From Methylobacterium oryzihabitans (GTDB lineage: Bacteria; Pseudomonadota; Alphaproteobacteria; Rhizobiales; Beijerinckiaceae): a stretch of 35,345 nucleotides of DNA. The notes under the pieces are model-generated. The model had not been told where the DNA came from. It searched no databases and saw only the letters and a list, made by a program, of their open reading frames with translations. The position numbers were made by a program, and so were the translations under genes. Below, piece by piece: positions 9,180 through 17,069 of the stretch. The DNA lies in assembly GCF_004004555.2 (NCBI RefSeq), contig NZ_SACP01000043.1:1-35345 (forward strand). Reading direction: 5' to 3'. Within the stretch, counting starts at the first letter, position 1; each line of letters begins with the position of its first letter.

Positions 9180-9401
9180 CTACTCGTCGTTGCCGGCGGT
9201 GGCGGCCCGGCGCGCCTGGAGCGCGCCCTCGAAGTGCCGCACCGCCTGCTCGAACTTGTCCCGGCAGCCCGGATTGCAGAAGCCGACCACGGCGCCGCTG
9301 TAGAGCGTCAGCGAATCGGCGGCGACCGGCTTGCCCGACCACGGGCAGGTCTGGTTCACCGCGTCCTCGATGCGCAACCGCGCCGGGTCCTGGCCGTTCA
9401 T
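9180..9401 (-). CDS. Small YHS/TRASH-like Cys protein next to ffh
   Basis: A 73-residue soluble protein. It has NQTCPWSGKPV followed by VVGFCNPGCRDKFEQAVRHF. The spacing of one Cys, then an FC-x(2)-GC-x(3)-F element, resembles YHS/TRASH metal-binding domains (the DPVCGM ... FCSxxCxxxF pattern). Similar small proteins are sometimes annotated as glutathione S-transferase; nothing here supports that activity. ATG 9401 is chosen because AGGA lies seven bases upstream; an in-frame ATG 15 codons earlier is possible. It is 20 bases ahead of ffh on the same strand and probably shares its transcript. Metal binding is inference. Confidence 0.7.
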   Translation of the reverse strand: MNGQDPARLRIEDAVNQTCPWSGKPVAADSLTLYSGAVVGFCNPGCRDKFEQAVRHFEGALQARRAATAGNDE

Positions 9402-9607
9402 CCGGTCGTCCTGATGGCGGCCGTTCGCCGCCGGTATCCTGGGCATCCGCTCAACGCCGGACGCGCCCGAGGGCGCATCGCGCTGTCGGGCGTTGACCTC
9501 CGGCCTCTCGGACCGGTCGGCTTGGCGTGAGGCATCAACCTCGGGATGGGGCGGGTTAGAGGCAGCGGGCGCCGGAGTCAAGATCCGGGTCCAGGCGATT
9601 GCGCCCC

Positions 9608-10267
9608 TCAGAAGTTGACCGGGCAGACCACGCCGCCGGGCAGCACCGCCTCGGGACCGGTGCCGTTCGCCTGGGTTCCCCCGCGCACCGGCCAGACGAT
9701 CTGGTCCCTGAGCGACGCCAGCCCGCCCTCCGCACCCAGGTACGACGCGAGGCTGGAGCCGAGCATCGGCTTGTAGGTCATCGACAGGATCACCGCGACG
9801 TAGCGGGTGCCCTTGGCCTTGTAGGCCGCCGGCACGGGCGGCAGGCCCGTCGACACGGTGGTGGCCGTGACCGCCGGCGGCTCGGCGTTTCCGCTCGACT
9901 GGCTGCCCGAGCACACCTTCACCTGGGTGGCGGCGTCGTCGTAGACCCCCACCGCCAGGACCGTGATGGTCGCGCTCGCGGGATCGAACGGCGCCAGGAT
10001 CGCGCGTGCCGCCCGGATGGTGTTCTGGAGGCTCTCTGTGGTCACCGGCAGCGTCTGGCGCGAGATCAGGTCGGCGACCGACCGGGTCGCCAGCGCGACC
10101 TTGCGCGCGTTGCTGATGTACTGGGCGAGCTCGCTCGCGCCGAGATACAGCCCGATCAGCACCGGCAGCATCAGGGCGAACTCGACCGCCGCGATGCCCC
10201 GCCGGTCGGCCGCGAACCGGCGCGGCGCGGCAGGGCACCCCGGACCGCGGCCCCCGGGGGGGCTCAC
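9608..10267 (-). CDS. TadE-like minor pilin (Tad system)
   Basis: A 219-residue protein with an N-terminal pilin-like segment RRGIAAVEFALMLPVLIGLYLGASELAQY, the TadE-type hydrophobic stretch with conserved Glu, followed by a periplasmic region with two Cys. TadE/TadF pseudopilins are processed by the prepilin peptidase and are needed for Flp pilus assembly. Start: GTG 10267, whose GTGA overlaps the stop of the upstream tadE-like gene, implying translational coupling. It begins VSPPGGRGPG, with a short basic region before the membrane segment. It belongs with the pilus locus although it is transcribed away from flp. Confidence 0.8.
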   Translation of the reverse strand: MSPPGGRGPGCPAAPRRFAADRRGIAAVEFALMLPVLIGLYLGASELAQYISNARKVALATRSVADLISRQTLPVTTESLQNTIRAARAILAPFDPASATITVLAVGVYDDAATQVKVCSGSQSSGNAEPPAVTATTVSTGLPPVPAAYKAKGTRYVAVILSMTYKPMLGSSLASYLGAEGGLASLRDQIVWPVRGGTQANGTGPEAVLPGGVVCPVNF

Positions 10268-10887
10268 TTGTAGGGCTCCGTCCGGAAGGCGACCGCGGTC
10301 TGGATGATCCGCGACCGGCCCTGGCTCGCCTTGTAGGTCGAGGGGTTGAGCAGGCTGAAGAAGGCGGGAATCGCGACCGCCGCCTGCACCACGACGATCT
10401 GGTTGTCCTCCGGCGCCTGGTAGCGGGTGCCGAAGCCGGCGCGCCAGTCCCCGGTCGCGGGGTCGATCGGGCCGGTGATCGCGATGCCCCTGTTGTCGGG
10501 CAGGGCGAGCACGTCGACCTTGACGTCGCCGCAGGGAAAGATCGTCACCCGATCCCGGCACAGCAGGATCTTGAAGTTCGCGAGCGCCTGATCCGCCGAG
10601 CTGCCGGCGGCGAGGCCGCCCTGGAACTGCCCGGTATAGATCTGGCGGGCGGTGTCGCTGACCGCGATCTCGAGGTTCTGGCTGGCGAAGAAGCCGAGCG
10701 CGGTCTCGAAGATCGCCCCGACCAGAGCCAGGAACGGGATCGAGATGAGGGCGAACTCGACCGCGGCGACCCCGTCGTCGGCGCGGCGGAACCGGCGTGC
10801 CCCGCGGCCGAGGGCGGCCCGGAGTAGGCGGGGACGCCCCGGGAGGTCGGGCCGCGCGGGGAGAGTCGGCAGGGGCGCCATCGGCAT
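10264..10887 (-). CDS. TadE-like minor pilin, first of a coupled pair
   Basis: A 207-residue protein. After a basic leader of about 36 residues comes DDGVAAVEFALISIPFLALVGAIFETALGFF, the TadE pseudopilin membrane segment with its conserved Glu. The rest is periplasmic with two Cys (LLCRDRVTIFPCGD) that could form a disulfide. Its stop codon overlaps the GTG of the next TadE-like gene by four bases. It lies 15 bases downstream of the stand-alone secretin N-domain gene; the three probably form one operon. ATG 10881 is an equally possible start. Confidence 0.82.
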   Translation of the reverse strand: MPMAPLPTLPARPDLPGRPRLLRAALGRGARRFRRADDGVAAVEFALISIPFLALVGAIFETALGFFASQNLEIAVSDTARQIYTGQFQGGLAAGSSADQALANFKILLCRDRVTIFPCGDVKVDVLALPDNRGIAITGPIDPATGDWRAGFGTRYQAPEDNQIVVVQAAVAIPAFFSLLNPSTYKASQGRSRIIQTAVAFRTEPYK

Positions 10888-10902
10888 CGGGGCGTCTGCC
10901 GG

Positions 10903-11385
10903 CTACTGCGTCGCCAGCGTGTTGCGCTGGCCGGCCTGTCCGCTGATCTCGCCGAAGTATTTCGGTGCGTCGCCGAGTTGCACCGCCGGTAGGCAGGCCG
11001 GGGTGCACGAATAGGTCTCTCGGTCGAGCCCGCGCTGCACCGTGACCATGGCGGTGCCGCCGGCCGTCACGCTGATGCGCGACTCCGCCAGCATCGCGCC
11101 GGCGCCGTCGAGGGCGATGAGGTTGGTGCTGCCAAAGCTCTTGCCGGTGAGGACCACGACGCCGTTCCGCTGCAGCGACACGTCGGCGATGATCGGGTTG
11201 CCGACGATGACGGTCGCGGTGCGCTCGGGCAGGCGCATCACCTTGGCGCTGTCGACCGATACGGTGACGACGCCCGATCCCTCGCCGGCGGCCGCGGCGG
11301 CGCTCGCCACGCCGGCGAGGCAGGCCGCCAGCAGCCCGCGGCGCAGGCGGGCGCGGGCGGGCGAGGGGCGGACGGGCCGGGCCAT
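10903..11385 (-). CDS. Stand-alone secretin N-domain (pilus assembly N-terminal) protein
   Basis: Exported protein of 160 residues with a signal peptide (basic start, then GLLAACLAGVASAAAA to about residue 33). The mature part matches the pilus/secretin N-terminal domain: VTVSVDSAKVMRLPERTATVIVGNPIIADV, then VVLTGKSFGSTNLIALD. The same domain begins CpaC in this window, but here no secretin follows. A C-terminal part with YSCTPACLPAVQLGDAPKYFGE is distinct; the CxxxC pair might form a disulfide. It is the first gene of the minus-strand pilus operon and divergent from flp. It may be an accessory piece of the outer-membrane channel; this is inference. Confidence 0.75.
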   Translation of the reverse strand: MARPVRPSPARARLRRGLLAACLAGVASAAAAAGEGSGVVTVSVDSAKVMRLPERTATVIVGNPIIADVSLQRNGVVVLTGKSFGSTNLIALDGAGAMLAESRISVTAGGTAMVTVQRGLDRETYSCTPACLPAVQLGDAPKYFGEISGQAGQRNTLATQ

Positions 11386-11556
11386 GGGTCGGATCTCGCG
11401 GGCGGACGGTGCTGCTTGCCATAGGGGACCAGGATCGTTGCCGAATCGCTAAGGTCGCCGCCGGTACCGGAATACCGGTCGATTGCAGCGTCGGCGGTAG
11501 GGCTTCGTTGACGGTCGCGACGGATCCCCCGTGGACGGCCGGTTGCGAAGATCGTT

Positions 11557-11562
11557 TTAACC
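11557..11562 (+). promoter_or_regulatory. TTAACC half-site upstream of flp
   Basis: TTTTAACC lies about 100 bases before the flp start, in the 277-base divergent region between flp and the minus-strand pilus genes. It resembles one half of a CtrA site; no second TTAA stands at the right distance. The rest of the gap shows no clear promoter to me. Confidence 0.2.
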
Positions 11563-11662
11563 TCGCCGCAACTGCACGGCGATAGGTTGCGAGCGTCCCG
11601 ATCGGCCACCTCCAACGATGCCGACGGAGCTGCAGGGTCACCGAACCGAAGGGCATTCCCTC

Positions 11663-11830
11663 ATGGCCACTTTCCTCAAGCGTTTCGCCTCCGACGAATC
11701 CGGTGCCACCGCGATCGAATACGGTCTGCTCGCGAGCCTGATCGCCGTTGCTCTCATCACCGCGGCCAGCACGCTCGGCAACAACATCGGCAACACCTTC
11801 ACGAACGTCGCCAAGAACATCAACAAGTGA
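11663..11830 (+). CDS. flp: Flp-type pilin
   Basis: Major pilin of the Tad system, a 55-residue precursor. The leader MATFLKRFASDESG ends in the Gly cleaved by prepilin peptidase, and the mature pilin begins ATAIEYGLLASLIAVALI with the conserved Glu-Tyr of the Flp motif. The Asn-rich tail (NNIGNTFTNVAKNINK) is typical. ATG 11663 is chosen over an in-frame start 15 codons earlier because it gives the standard short leader. cpaA follows 91 bases later. The pilin is polymerised by CpaF, TadB and TadC and exits through CpaC. Confidence 0.93.
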   Translation: MATFLKRFASDESGATAIEYGLLASLIAVALITAASTLGNNIGNTFTNVAKNINK

Positions 11831-11921
11831 CGGGCCGCCGCGCCGACGGCCGGTCCGGTCCGGGTGTTCCCCGGCCGGGCCGCCTCGCCGGTCCGTCCGC
11901 GGCCGCTCCGGGGTCCAGAGG

Positions 11922-12428
11922 ATGGCCACCTTCGCGCTTCTCGTCGCCTTCCCGTTCCTCATGGCCTACGCTGCCGCGAGCGACCTGCTGACGATGACGA
12001 TCCCCAACCGCCTCGGCGCCGGGCTCGTCGCGGGCTTCGTCGCGGTCGCGCTGGCGTCCGGCCTCGGCTGGGCCGAGATCGCCGGGCATGTCGGCGCCGG
12101 GCTCGTCGTCCTGGCGGCGGGTTTCGGGCTGTTCGCCGCCGGTGCGGTCGGCGGCGGCGACGCCAAGCTCGCGGCGGCGACCGCCCTGTGGCTCGGCTTC
12201 GGCGCCCTGCCCGAGTATCTCGTCGTCGCGTCGCTGGCCGGCGGGGTCCTGACCCTCGGCCTGCTCACCCTGCGTGCGCAGCCCCTGCCCGCCTTCGCGG
12301 CCTCCTGGCCGTTCGCGCTCCACCTGCACGACCGCGACGCCGGGGTGCCCTACGGCATCGCGCTCGCGGCGGCCGCCCTCGTGGTGTGCCCGGCCGCCCC
12401 GCTGTGGCGGATCGCCCTCGGCCCCTGA
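11922..12428 (+). CDS. cpaA: Prepilin peptidase CpaA/TadV
   Basis: Inner-membrane A24 aspartic peptidase of 168 residues that trims the leader from Flp and TadE-like pilins. The two catalytic Asp are visible: AASDLLTMTIPNR near residue 20 and GGGDAKLAAATALWLG near residue 80. It has about five or six hydrophobic segments and lacks the N-methyltransferase part of larger PilD enzymes. ATG 11922 has AGAGG directly before it, too close to be ideal, but it gives the expected N-terminus. Placed between flp and cpaB, the normal Tad position. Confidence 0.9.
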   Translation: MATFALLVAFPFLMAYAAASDLLTMTIPNRLGAGLVAGFVAVALASGLGWAEIAGHVGAGLVVLAAGFGLFAAGAVGGGDAKLAAATALWLGFGALPEYLVVASLAGGVLTLGLLTLRAQPLPAFAASWPFALHLHDRDAGVPYGIALAAAALVVCPAAPLWRIALGP

Positions 12429-12453
12429 CCGGGCGCGCACCGTCAGTGAACCG

Positions 12454-12468
12454 TTAACCTTAAGTTGA
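12454..12468 (+). promoter_or_regulatory. CtrA-like site upstream of cpaB
   Basis: TTAACCTTAAGTTGA matches TTAA-N7-TTAA at seven of eight positions (TTGA for the last TTAA). It lies 60-75 bases before the cpaB start. The same bases also form a small inverted repeat (AACCT / AGGTT). CtrA is known to control pilus genes in Caulobacter; binding here is inference. Confidence 0.35.
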
Positions 12469-12528
12469 GGTTTCGCTGCTGGATTCCCGGAGCGTCCGGT
12501 GCGGTGCCGGCGCCCGTCCGGTCCCGTG

Positions 12529-13335
12529 ATGAACCCCTCGCGCGCCCTCCTCATCGGCATCGCCGCCGTCGCCGGCACGTTGGCGTTCTACCTCACGAGC
12601 GGGCGCGAGCCGCCGCCCCCGCCGCCGCCGGTGGTGGTCGCGGCGGCACCGGCGATCGAGACCGTCGACGTGCTGGTCGCGGCCGCCGACCTGCCGATGG
12701 GACAGGTGCTCAAGCCCGCCGACCTGCGCTGGCAGCCCTGGCCGCGGGCGGTGGTCAACGACGGCTTCCTGCTGCGCCCGGCGCTGCCCTCGGCCTTGGA
12801 GGATACCGCCGGCTCGTTCGTGCGCGGCGCGTTCCTGGCCGGCGAGCCGATCCGGCGCGAGAAGCTCATCAAGGCCAATGGCGGCGGCTTCCTGTCGGCG
12901 ATGCTGCCGGCGGGCATGCGGGCGATGGCGATCTCGATCGACACCCGCGGCAGCAACACCGCCGGCGGCTTCATCCTGCCCAACGACCGGGTCGACGTGG
13001 TGCGCACCCAGCGCGACGGCGAGCCCGGCCGGGCCGGCGCGTCCGAGACGCACGCCGCCGACACCCTCCTGACCAACGTGCGGGTGCTCGCGGTCGGCCA
13101 GACGGTGCAGGAGCGCAACGGCGAGCGCGTGGTCACCGGCGACACCGCGACCCTCGAGGTCACGCCCGGGCAGGCCGAGATGCTCGCCCTCGCCCAGCGC
13201 GCCGGCCAGCTCTCGCTGACGCTGCGCAGCATCGTCGACGCCGCCCCGTCCGGCCCCGAATCGCCCGAGCCCCGGGCCGAGGGCGGCCTCACCGTGATCC
13301 GCTACGGGGTCGCCAAGCCGATGTCGGCCCGGTGA
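12529..13335 (+). CDS. cpaB: Tad pilus assembly protein CpaB/RcpC
   Basis: A 268-residue protein anchored by one N-terminal hydrophobic segment (residues 5-20), followed by a Pro7 run and a SAF-type domain (VDVLVAAADLPMGQVLKPADLRW). A downstream CpaB region has AISIDTRGSNTAGGFILPNDRVDVV and the ATLEVTPGQAEMLALAQRAGQLSLTLR block. In Tad systems this periplasmic protein works with the secretin. ATG 12529 is chosen because it places the membrane anchor at the very N-terminus. cpaC follows within 38 bases; a GTG overlapping the cpaB stop is also in frame with cpaC. Confidence 0.92.
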   Translation: MNPSRALLIGIAAVAGTLAFYLTSGREPPPPPPPVVVAAAPAIETVDVLVAAADLPMGQVLKPADLRWQPWPRAVVNDGFLLRPALPSALEDTAGSFVRGAFLAGEPIRREKLIKANGGGFLSAMLPAGMRAMAISIDTRGSNTAGGFILPNDRVDVVRTQRDGEPGRAGASETHAADTLLTNVRVLAVGQTVQERNGERVVTGDTATLEVTPGQAEMLALAQRAGQLSLTLRSIVDAAPSGPESPEPRAEGGLTVIRYGVAKPMSAR

Positions 13336-13373
13336 CCCGCCCCGTCACGGCCCCTGCCGAGGAAGCCCGTCCC

Positions 13374-14879
13374 ATGCCCGCCCGCGTCCCCGCCCCGTCC
13401 CGGGCCCGGAGCGCCCTGCTCCCGCTCCTGGCCGCCGCGGCCGTCCTCGCCGGATCGCCGCTGCCCGTCCTCGGGCAGCCGGCGGGGATGCGCGGCGCCG
13501 TCGCGCCGGCGCCGGTGCTCGCGGTCGGGCCCGACGAGGCCGCGATCTCCCGCCGCCTCGACCTGACCCAGGGGCGCTCGGTGGTGGTCGACCTGCCGCG
13601 GGACGCCCGCGAAGTGTTCGTCGCCAACCCGAAGGTGGCAAACGCGGTGGTCCGCTCGACCCGCAAGGTGTTCGTCATCGGGGTCGACAACGGCGCGACC
13701 TCGATCTTCGTGATGGATGCCGAGGGCCGGCAGATCGCCGCCCTCGACGTCACCGTCGGCCGCGACCTCAACGTGCTGCGCCAGACCCTCAACGGCAGCC
13801 TGCCGGGCGGGCGCTTCGACGTGCGGCCGGCGGGCGAATCGGTCCTGCTGACCGGCACCGTCACCTCCGCCGCGGAGGCCCAGCAGGCGGTCGACATCGC
13901 CACCGCCTTCGTCGGCACGAACGGCGGCGCCCGCGGCGCGGTCATCAACAACCTCACGATCCGGGGCCGCGATCAGGTGATGCTGCGCGTCACCGTGGTC
14001 GAGGTGTCGCGCTCGGTGCTCAAGCAGTTCGGCATCAACACGAGCAGCACCTGGGGCATCACGAAGAACTTCGCCAACAACACCCCGTTTCCGCTGAGCG
14101 GCCAGAGCTTCCCGACCGGCAATCTGGTTCAGGGATCGATCGGCGCCGGCCCGATGACGCTCCAGGCGACCCTGCGGGCCTTCGAGCAGGCCGGCGTGTC
14201 GCGCATCCTCGCCGAGCCGACCCTGACGGCGATCTCCGGCGAGGCGGCGAACTTCACCGCCGGCGGCGAGATCCCGGTGCCGACGAGCCAGAACTGCACC
14301 GGAATCGTCGGCGTGGTCGGCGTCGGCGGGTCGTCGAACTGCTCGGTCGGCATCGAGTTCAAGCCCTACGGCGTCGCGCTCAACTTCACGCCGGTGGTGC
14401 AGTCCGAGAACCGGATCTCGGTCCGGGTCGGCACCAACGTCACCGAGCTCGATCCCCAGAACGCGATCCTGGTCTCGAACGGCAACACCAGCATCGCGGT
14501 GCCGGCGCTGACGGTGCGCAAGTCCGAGACGACGATCGAGCTGCCCTCCGGCGGCACGATGATGACCGCCGGCCTGATCCAGCAGCGGACCCGGCAGGCG
14601 ATCGACGGCCTGCCCGGCCTCGTCAACCTGCCGGTGCTCGGCGCCCTGTTCCGGTCCCGCGACTACCAGCGCCAGGAGACCGAGCTGATGATCATGGTCA
14701 CGCCCTACATCGCCCGGCCGATGGATCCCGGCGAGGCCAAGCGGCCCGACGACGGCTTCGTCGACGCCACCGACGCCCAGTCGATCCTGCTCGGACGCTT
14801 CAACCGCCTCTACGGCGTGGTCGGCGCGGCCCCGCTCGGGCCGGCCTATCGCGGCCGGGTCGGCTTCATCACCGATTGA
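13374..14879 (+). CDS. cpaC: Tad pilus secretin CpaC/RcpA
   Basis: Outer-membrane channel for the Flp pilus, 501 residues. Signal peptide of about 35 residues (LLPLLAAAAVLAGSPLPVLGQ). The pilus-secretin N-domain follows (RSVVVDLPRDAREVFVANPKVANAVV), then a BON-like stretch (VRPAGESVLLTGTVTSAAEAQQAV). The secretin domain spans roughly residues 200-430, with VMLRVTVVEVSRSVLKQFGIN, VSRILAEPTLTAISGEAANFTAGGEIPV, and LPVLGALFRSRDYQRQETELMIMVTPYI near the end. GAGGAAG lies upstream of ATG 13374. GTG 13332 is in frame and would couple it to cpaB but would spoil the signal peptide. The two Cys in the secretin domain (QNCTG, SNCSVG) are unusual. Confidence 0.95.
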   Translation: MPARVPAPSRARSALLPLLAAAAVLAGSPLPVLGQPAGMRGAVAPAPVLAVGPDEAAISRRLDLTQGRSVVVDLPRDAREVFVANPKVANAVVRSTRKVFVIGVDNGATSIFVMDAEGRQIAALDVTVGRDLNVLRQTLNGSLPGGRFDVRPAGESVLLTGTVTSAAEAQQAVDIATAFVGTNGGARGAVINNLTIRGRDQVMLRVTVVEVSRSVLKQFGINTSSTWGITKNFANNTPFPLSGQSFPTGNLVQGSIGAGPMTLQATLRAFEQAGVSRILAEPTLTAISGEAANFTAGGEIPVPTSQNCTGIVGVVGVGGSSNCSVGIEFKPYGVALNFTPVVQSENRISVRVGTNVTELDPQNAILVSNGNTSIAVPALTVRKSETTIELPSGGTMMTAGLIQQRTRQAIDGLPGLVNLPVLGALFRSRDYQRQETELMIMVTPYIARPMDPGEAKRPDDGFVDATDAQSILLGRFNRLYGVVGAAPLGPAYRGRVGFITD

Positions 14880-14899
14880 GCCCCGCCAGGATGATTCCG

Positions 14900-15619
14900 A
14901 TGCCCCGCCCCTCCCCGCGCCTCGCGGCCGCCGCGGCCCTCGCGCTGCAGCTCGGCGCCTGCGTGAGCGCCGACCGCACGACGACCGGTTCGATCGCCCC
15001 GGCGACCGTCGCCGGCCGCCACCCGATCGTGCTCGCCGACCGCCCGCGCGACCTCGACGTGTTCGTCACCGGCACCGGCCATCTCGACCCGCGCCAGGCC
15101 GACGACCTCGACGCCTTCCTGCTCGAGTACCGGCGCTACGGCCGCGGCGTGCTGGTGGTCGAGGTGCCGAGCGGCTCGCAGGTGCCCGGGCCGGCGGTGG
15201 CCCGCACCGCCGCGCTGCTGCGCGCCCGCACCGCCGAGCGCGGGGTGCCGGCGCGGGAGATCGTGGTCGCGCCCTACGCGGTCGCCGACGTCGCGGTCGC
15301 GGCGCCGGTGCGGCTGAGCTTCCAGCGCATGCAGGCCCGGGTCGCCGGGGAATGCGGATTGTGGCCGCAGGACCTCGGCGTGTCGCAGCCCGGGTTCAGC
15401 GACGGCAACGCCGCCTACTGGAACCTCGGCTGCGCGACCCAGTCCAACCTCGCCGCCCAGGTCGCAGACCCGGTGGACCTCGTGCGCGGCCGCCAGGAGG
15501 GCCGGGTCGATTCGGTCGCCCGCACCCGCAAGATCGAAGAGCTGCGCTCCGGAAAGGATCCGTCAACCACTTGGAAGCAGGATGGCCGCGCAAGCGTGAA
15601 GACGCAGGTGACGCAGTGA
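14900..15619 (+). CDS. cpaD: Tad pilus lipoprotein CpaD
   Basis: Lipoprotein of about 239 residues. The signal peptide ends in the lipobox LGAC near residue 21, followed by SADRTTTGSIAP. The body has the CpaD pattern RDLDVFVTGTGHLDPRQADDLDAFLLEYRRYGRG and, near the end, NAAYWNLGCATQSNLAAQVADPVDLVRGR. CpaD helps localise the secretin. ATG 14900 is preferred because AGGAT lies at a proper distance; ATG 14891 and a TTG overlapping the cpaC stop are alternatives. A GC-rich hairpin follows the stop, then cpaE after about 120 bases. Confidence 0.9.
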   Translation: MPRPSPRLAAAAALALQLGACVSADRTTTGSIAPATVAGRHPIVLADRPRDLDVFVTGTGHLDPRQADDLDAFLLEYRRYGRGVLVVEVPSGSQVPGPAVARTAALLRARTAERGVPAREIVVAPYAVADVAVAAPVRLSFQRMQARVAGECGLWPQDLGVSQPGFSDGNAAYWNLGCATQSNLAAQVADPVDLVRGRQEGRVDSVARTRKIEELRSGKDPSTTWKQDGRASVKTQVTQ

Positions 15620-15625
15620 CGGGCT

Positions 15626-15647
15626 CCCGGCGGGCGCGTCCGCCGGG
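15626..15647 (+). terminator. Hairpin between cpaD and cpaE
   Basis: CCCGGCGG-GCGCGT-CCGCCGGG forms a perfect 8-bp stem, six bases after the cpaD stop. There is no U-tract. It lies inside the pilus operon, so it may be a partial terminator or RNA-stability element setting the ratio of envelope to cytoplasmic components. Confidence 0.35.
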
Positions 15648-15739
15648 GTGATCCCGGGCGCGGGCCTGCCGGCCGCAGGAGGAGGGGCGCGCTCGGCAGA
15701 GCCGCCGGACGCAACCAGGGCGTGAGTCGCGAGCGAGCC

Positions 15740-16984
15740 ATGACGGACATGTCAGAGACCGGCGACCGGATCATCGCACCGGTTCCGCGCATCACGATCC
15801 AGGCCTTCTGCGAGACGCCCGACGTCGCCGCCGTGATCGAGAGCACCATCGGCGACCGGCGGATGCAGAAGGCGCAGGTGAAGGTCCAGATGGGCGGCGC
15901 CAACGCCGCCGTCGAGGCCTATCGCGGCGCCCCGACCCCGAACGTCATCGTCATCGAGATGGGCAACGGCAAGGTCAGCCCGCTCACCCATCTCGACCGC
16001 CTCGCCGAGGTCTGCGACGCCGGCACCAAGGTGGTGCTGATCGGCCACGTCAACGACGTGCTGCTCTACCGCGAGTTCATCCGCCGCGGGGTGAGCGAGT
16101 ACCTCATCGCGCCGATCGACGCGGTCGGCACCATCGCGGCGATCTCGGAACTGTTCAGCGAGCCCGGCGCCGAGCCGCTCGGGCGCACCGTCGCGGTCGT
16201 CGGCGCCAAGGGCGGGGCGGGCGCGTCCACCATCGCCCACAACCTGTCATGGTCGATCGCCCGCGACTTCGGCACCTCGACGGTGATCGCCGACCTCGAC
16301 GTGGCGTTCGGGACCGCGAGCCTCAACTTCAACCAGGACCCGCCCCAGGGCATCGCCGAGGCGGTATTCGCGCCCGAGCGCATCGACGCGAACTTCGTCG
16401 ACCGCCTGCTGTCGAAGTGCACCGACAACCTCAGCCTGCTCGCCGCCCCCGCGACCCTCGACCGGACCACCGACTTCTCCGAGACCGCCTTCGACAGCGT
16501 GATCGAGATCCTGCGCGCCTCGGTGCCGTGCATCGTCCTCGACGTGCCGCACCTGTGGTCGGCCTGGAGCCGGCGGATGCTGATCGGGGCCGACGAGATC
16601 GTGGTGGTGGCAGCCCCCGAACTCGCCTCGCTGCGCAACGCCCGTAACCTGTTCGACCTCCTGCGGCAGGCGCGGCCGAACGACCGGCAGGCCCGGCTGG
16701 TGCTCAACCAGGTCGGCATGCCCAAGCGGCCGGAGATCGGGGCGGCGGAGTTCATCAAGGCGCTGGAGGTCCCGGGCGCCGCGGTGGTGCCGTTCGACCC
16801 GGGGCTGTTCGGCACCGCCGCCAACAACGGCCAGATGCTGGCCGAGATCCAGGCCGGCGGCCGGGCGACCGAGATCATCGCCGACCTCGCTGCCGCGGTC
16901 ACCGGGCGGGCCGAGGCCAAGCGCGCCCGCTCGACCCTGTTCGACCCGATCCTGGCCCGCCTCGGCCGCCGCAAGGCGTCCTGA
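15740..16984 (+). CDS. cpaE: Tad pilus assembly ATPase-like protein CpaE/TadZ
   Basis: A 414-residue MinD/ParA-related protein that places the Tad machine at its site in the cell. The N-terminal part (about 1-130) is receiver-like (PNVIVIEMGNGKVSPLTHLDRLAEVCDAGTKVVLIGHVND). The ATPase part has a deviant Walker A, GAKGGAGAST near residues 155-164, then VIADLDVAFGTASLNF and CIVLDVPHLWSAW. The signature Lys of deviant Walker A is present. ATG 15740 (MTDMSETGD) is favoured over GTG 15722. cpaF follows 85 bases later. Confidence 0.93.
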   Translation: MTDMSETGDRIIAPVPRITIQAFCETPDVAAVIESTIGDRRMQKAQVKVQMGGANAAVEAYRGAPTPNVIVIEMGNGKVSPLTHLDRLAEVCDAGTKVVLIGHVNDVLLYREFIRRGVSEYLIAPIDAVGTIAAISELFSEPGAEPLGRTVAVVGAKGGAGASTIAHNLSWSIARDFGTSTVIADLDVAFGTASLNFNQDPPQGIAEAVFAPERIDANFVDRLLSKCTDNLSLLAAPATLDRTTDFSETAFDSVIEILRASVPCIVLDVPHLWSAWSRRMLIGADEIVVVAAPELASLRNARNLFDLLRQARPNDRQARLVLNQVGMPKRPEIGAAEFIKALEVPGAAVVPFDPGLFGTAANNGQMLAEIQAGGRATEIIADLAAAVTGRAEAKRARSTLFDPILARLGRRKAS

Positions 16985-17069
16985 CTGGCGCTCCCGTCCC
17001 CGTCACCCGTCCCCTCGGCGGCGCGCTTCGGCCCGCGGCAGGGACGCCCAGGAAGGCCCGGCAACAGCG

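Noticed and set aside
11386..11662. A full CtrA or sigma-54 site upstream of flp
   Set aside because: Only a TTAACC half-site is present, and no GG-N10-GC element of a sigma-54 promoter was found at a plausible place.
12465..14879. An apparent 804-residue fusion reading into CpaC
   Set aside because: The first 300 codons lie in another frame of cpaB. The real CpaC starts with a signal peptide at 13374.
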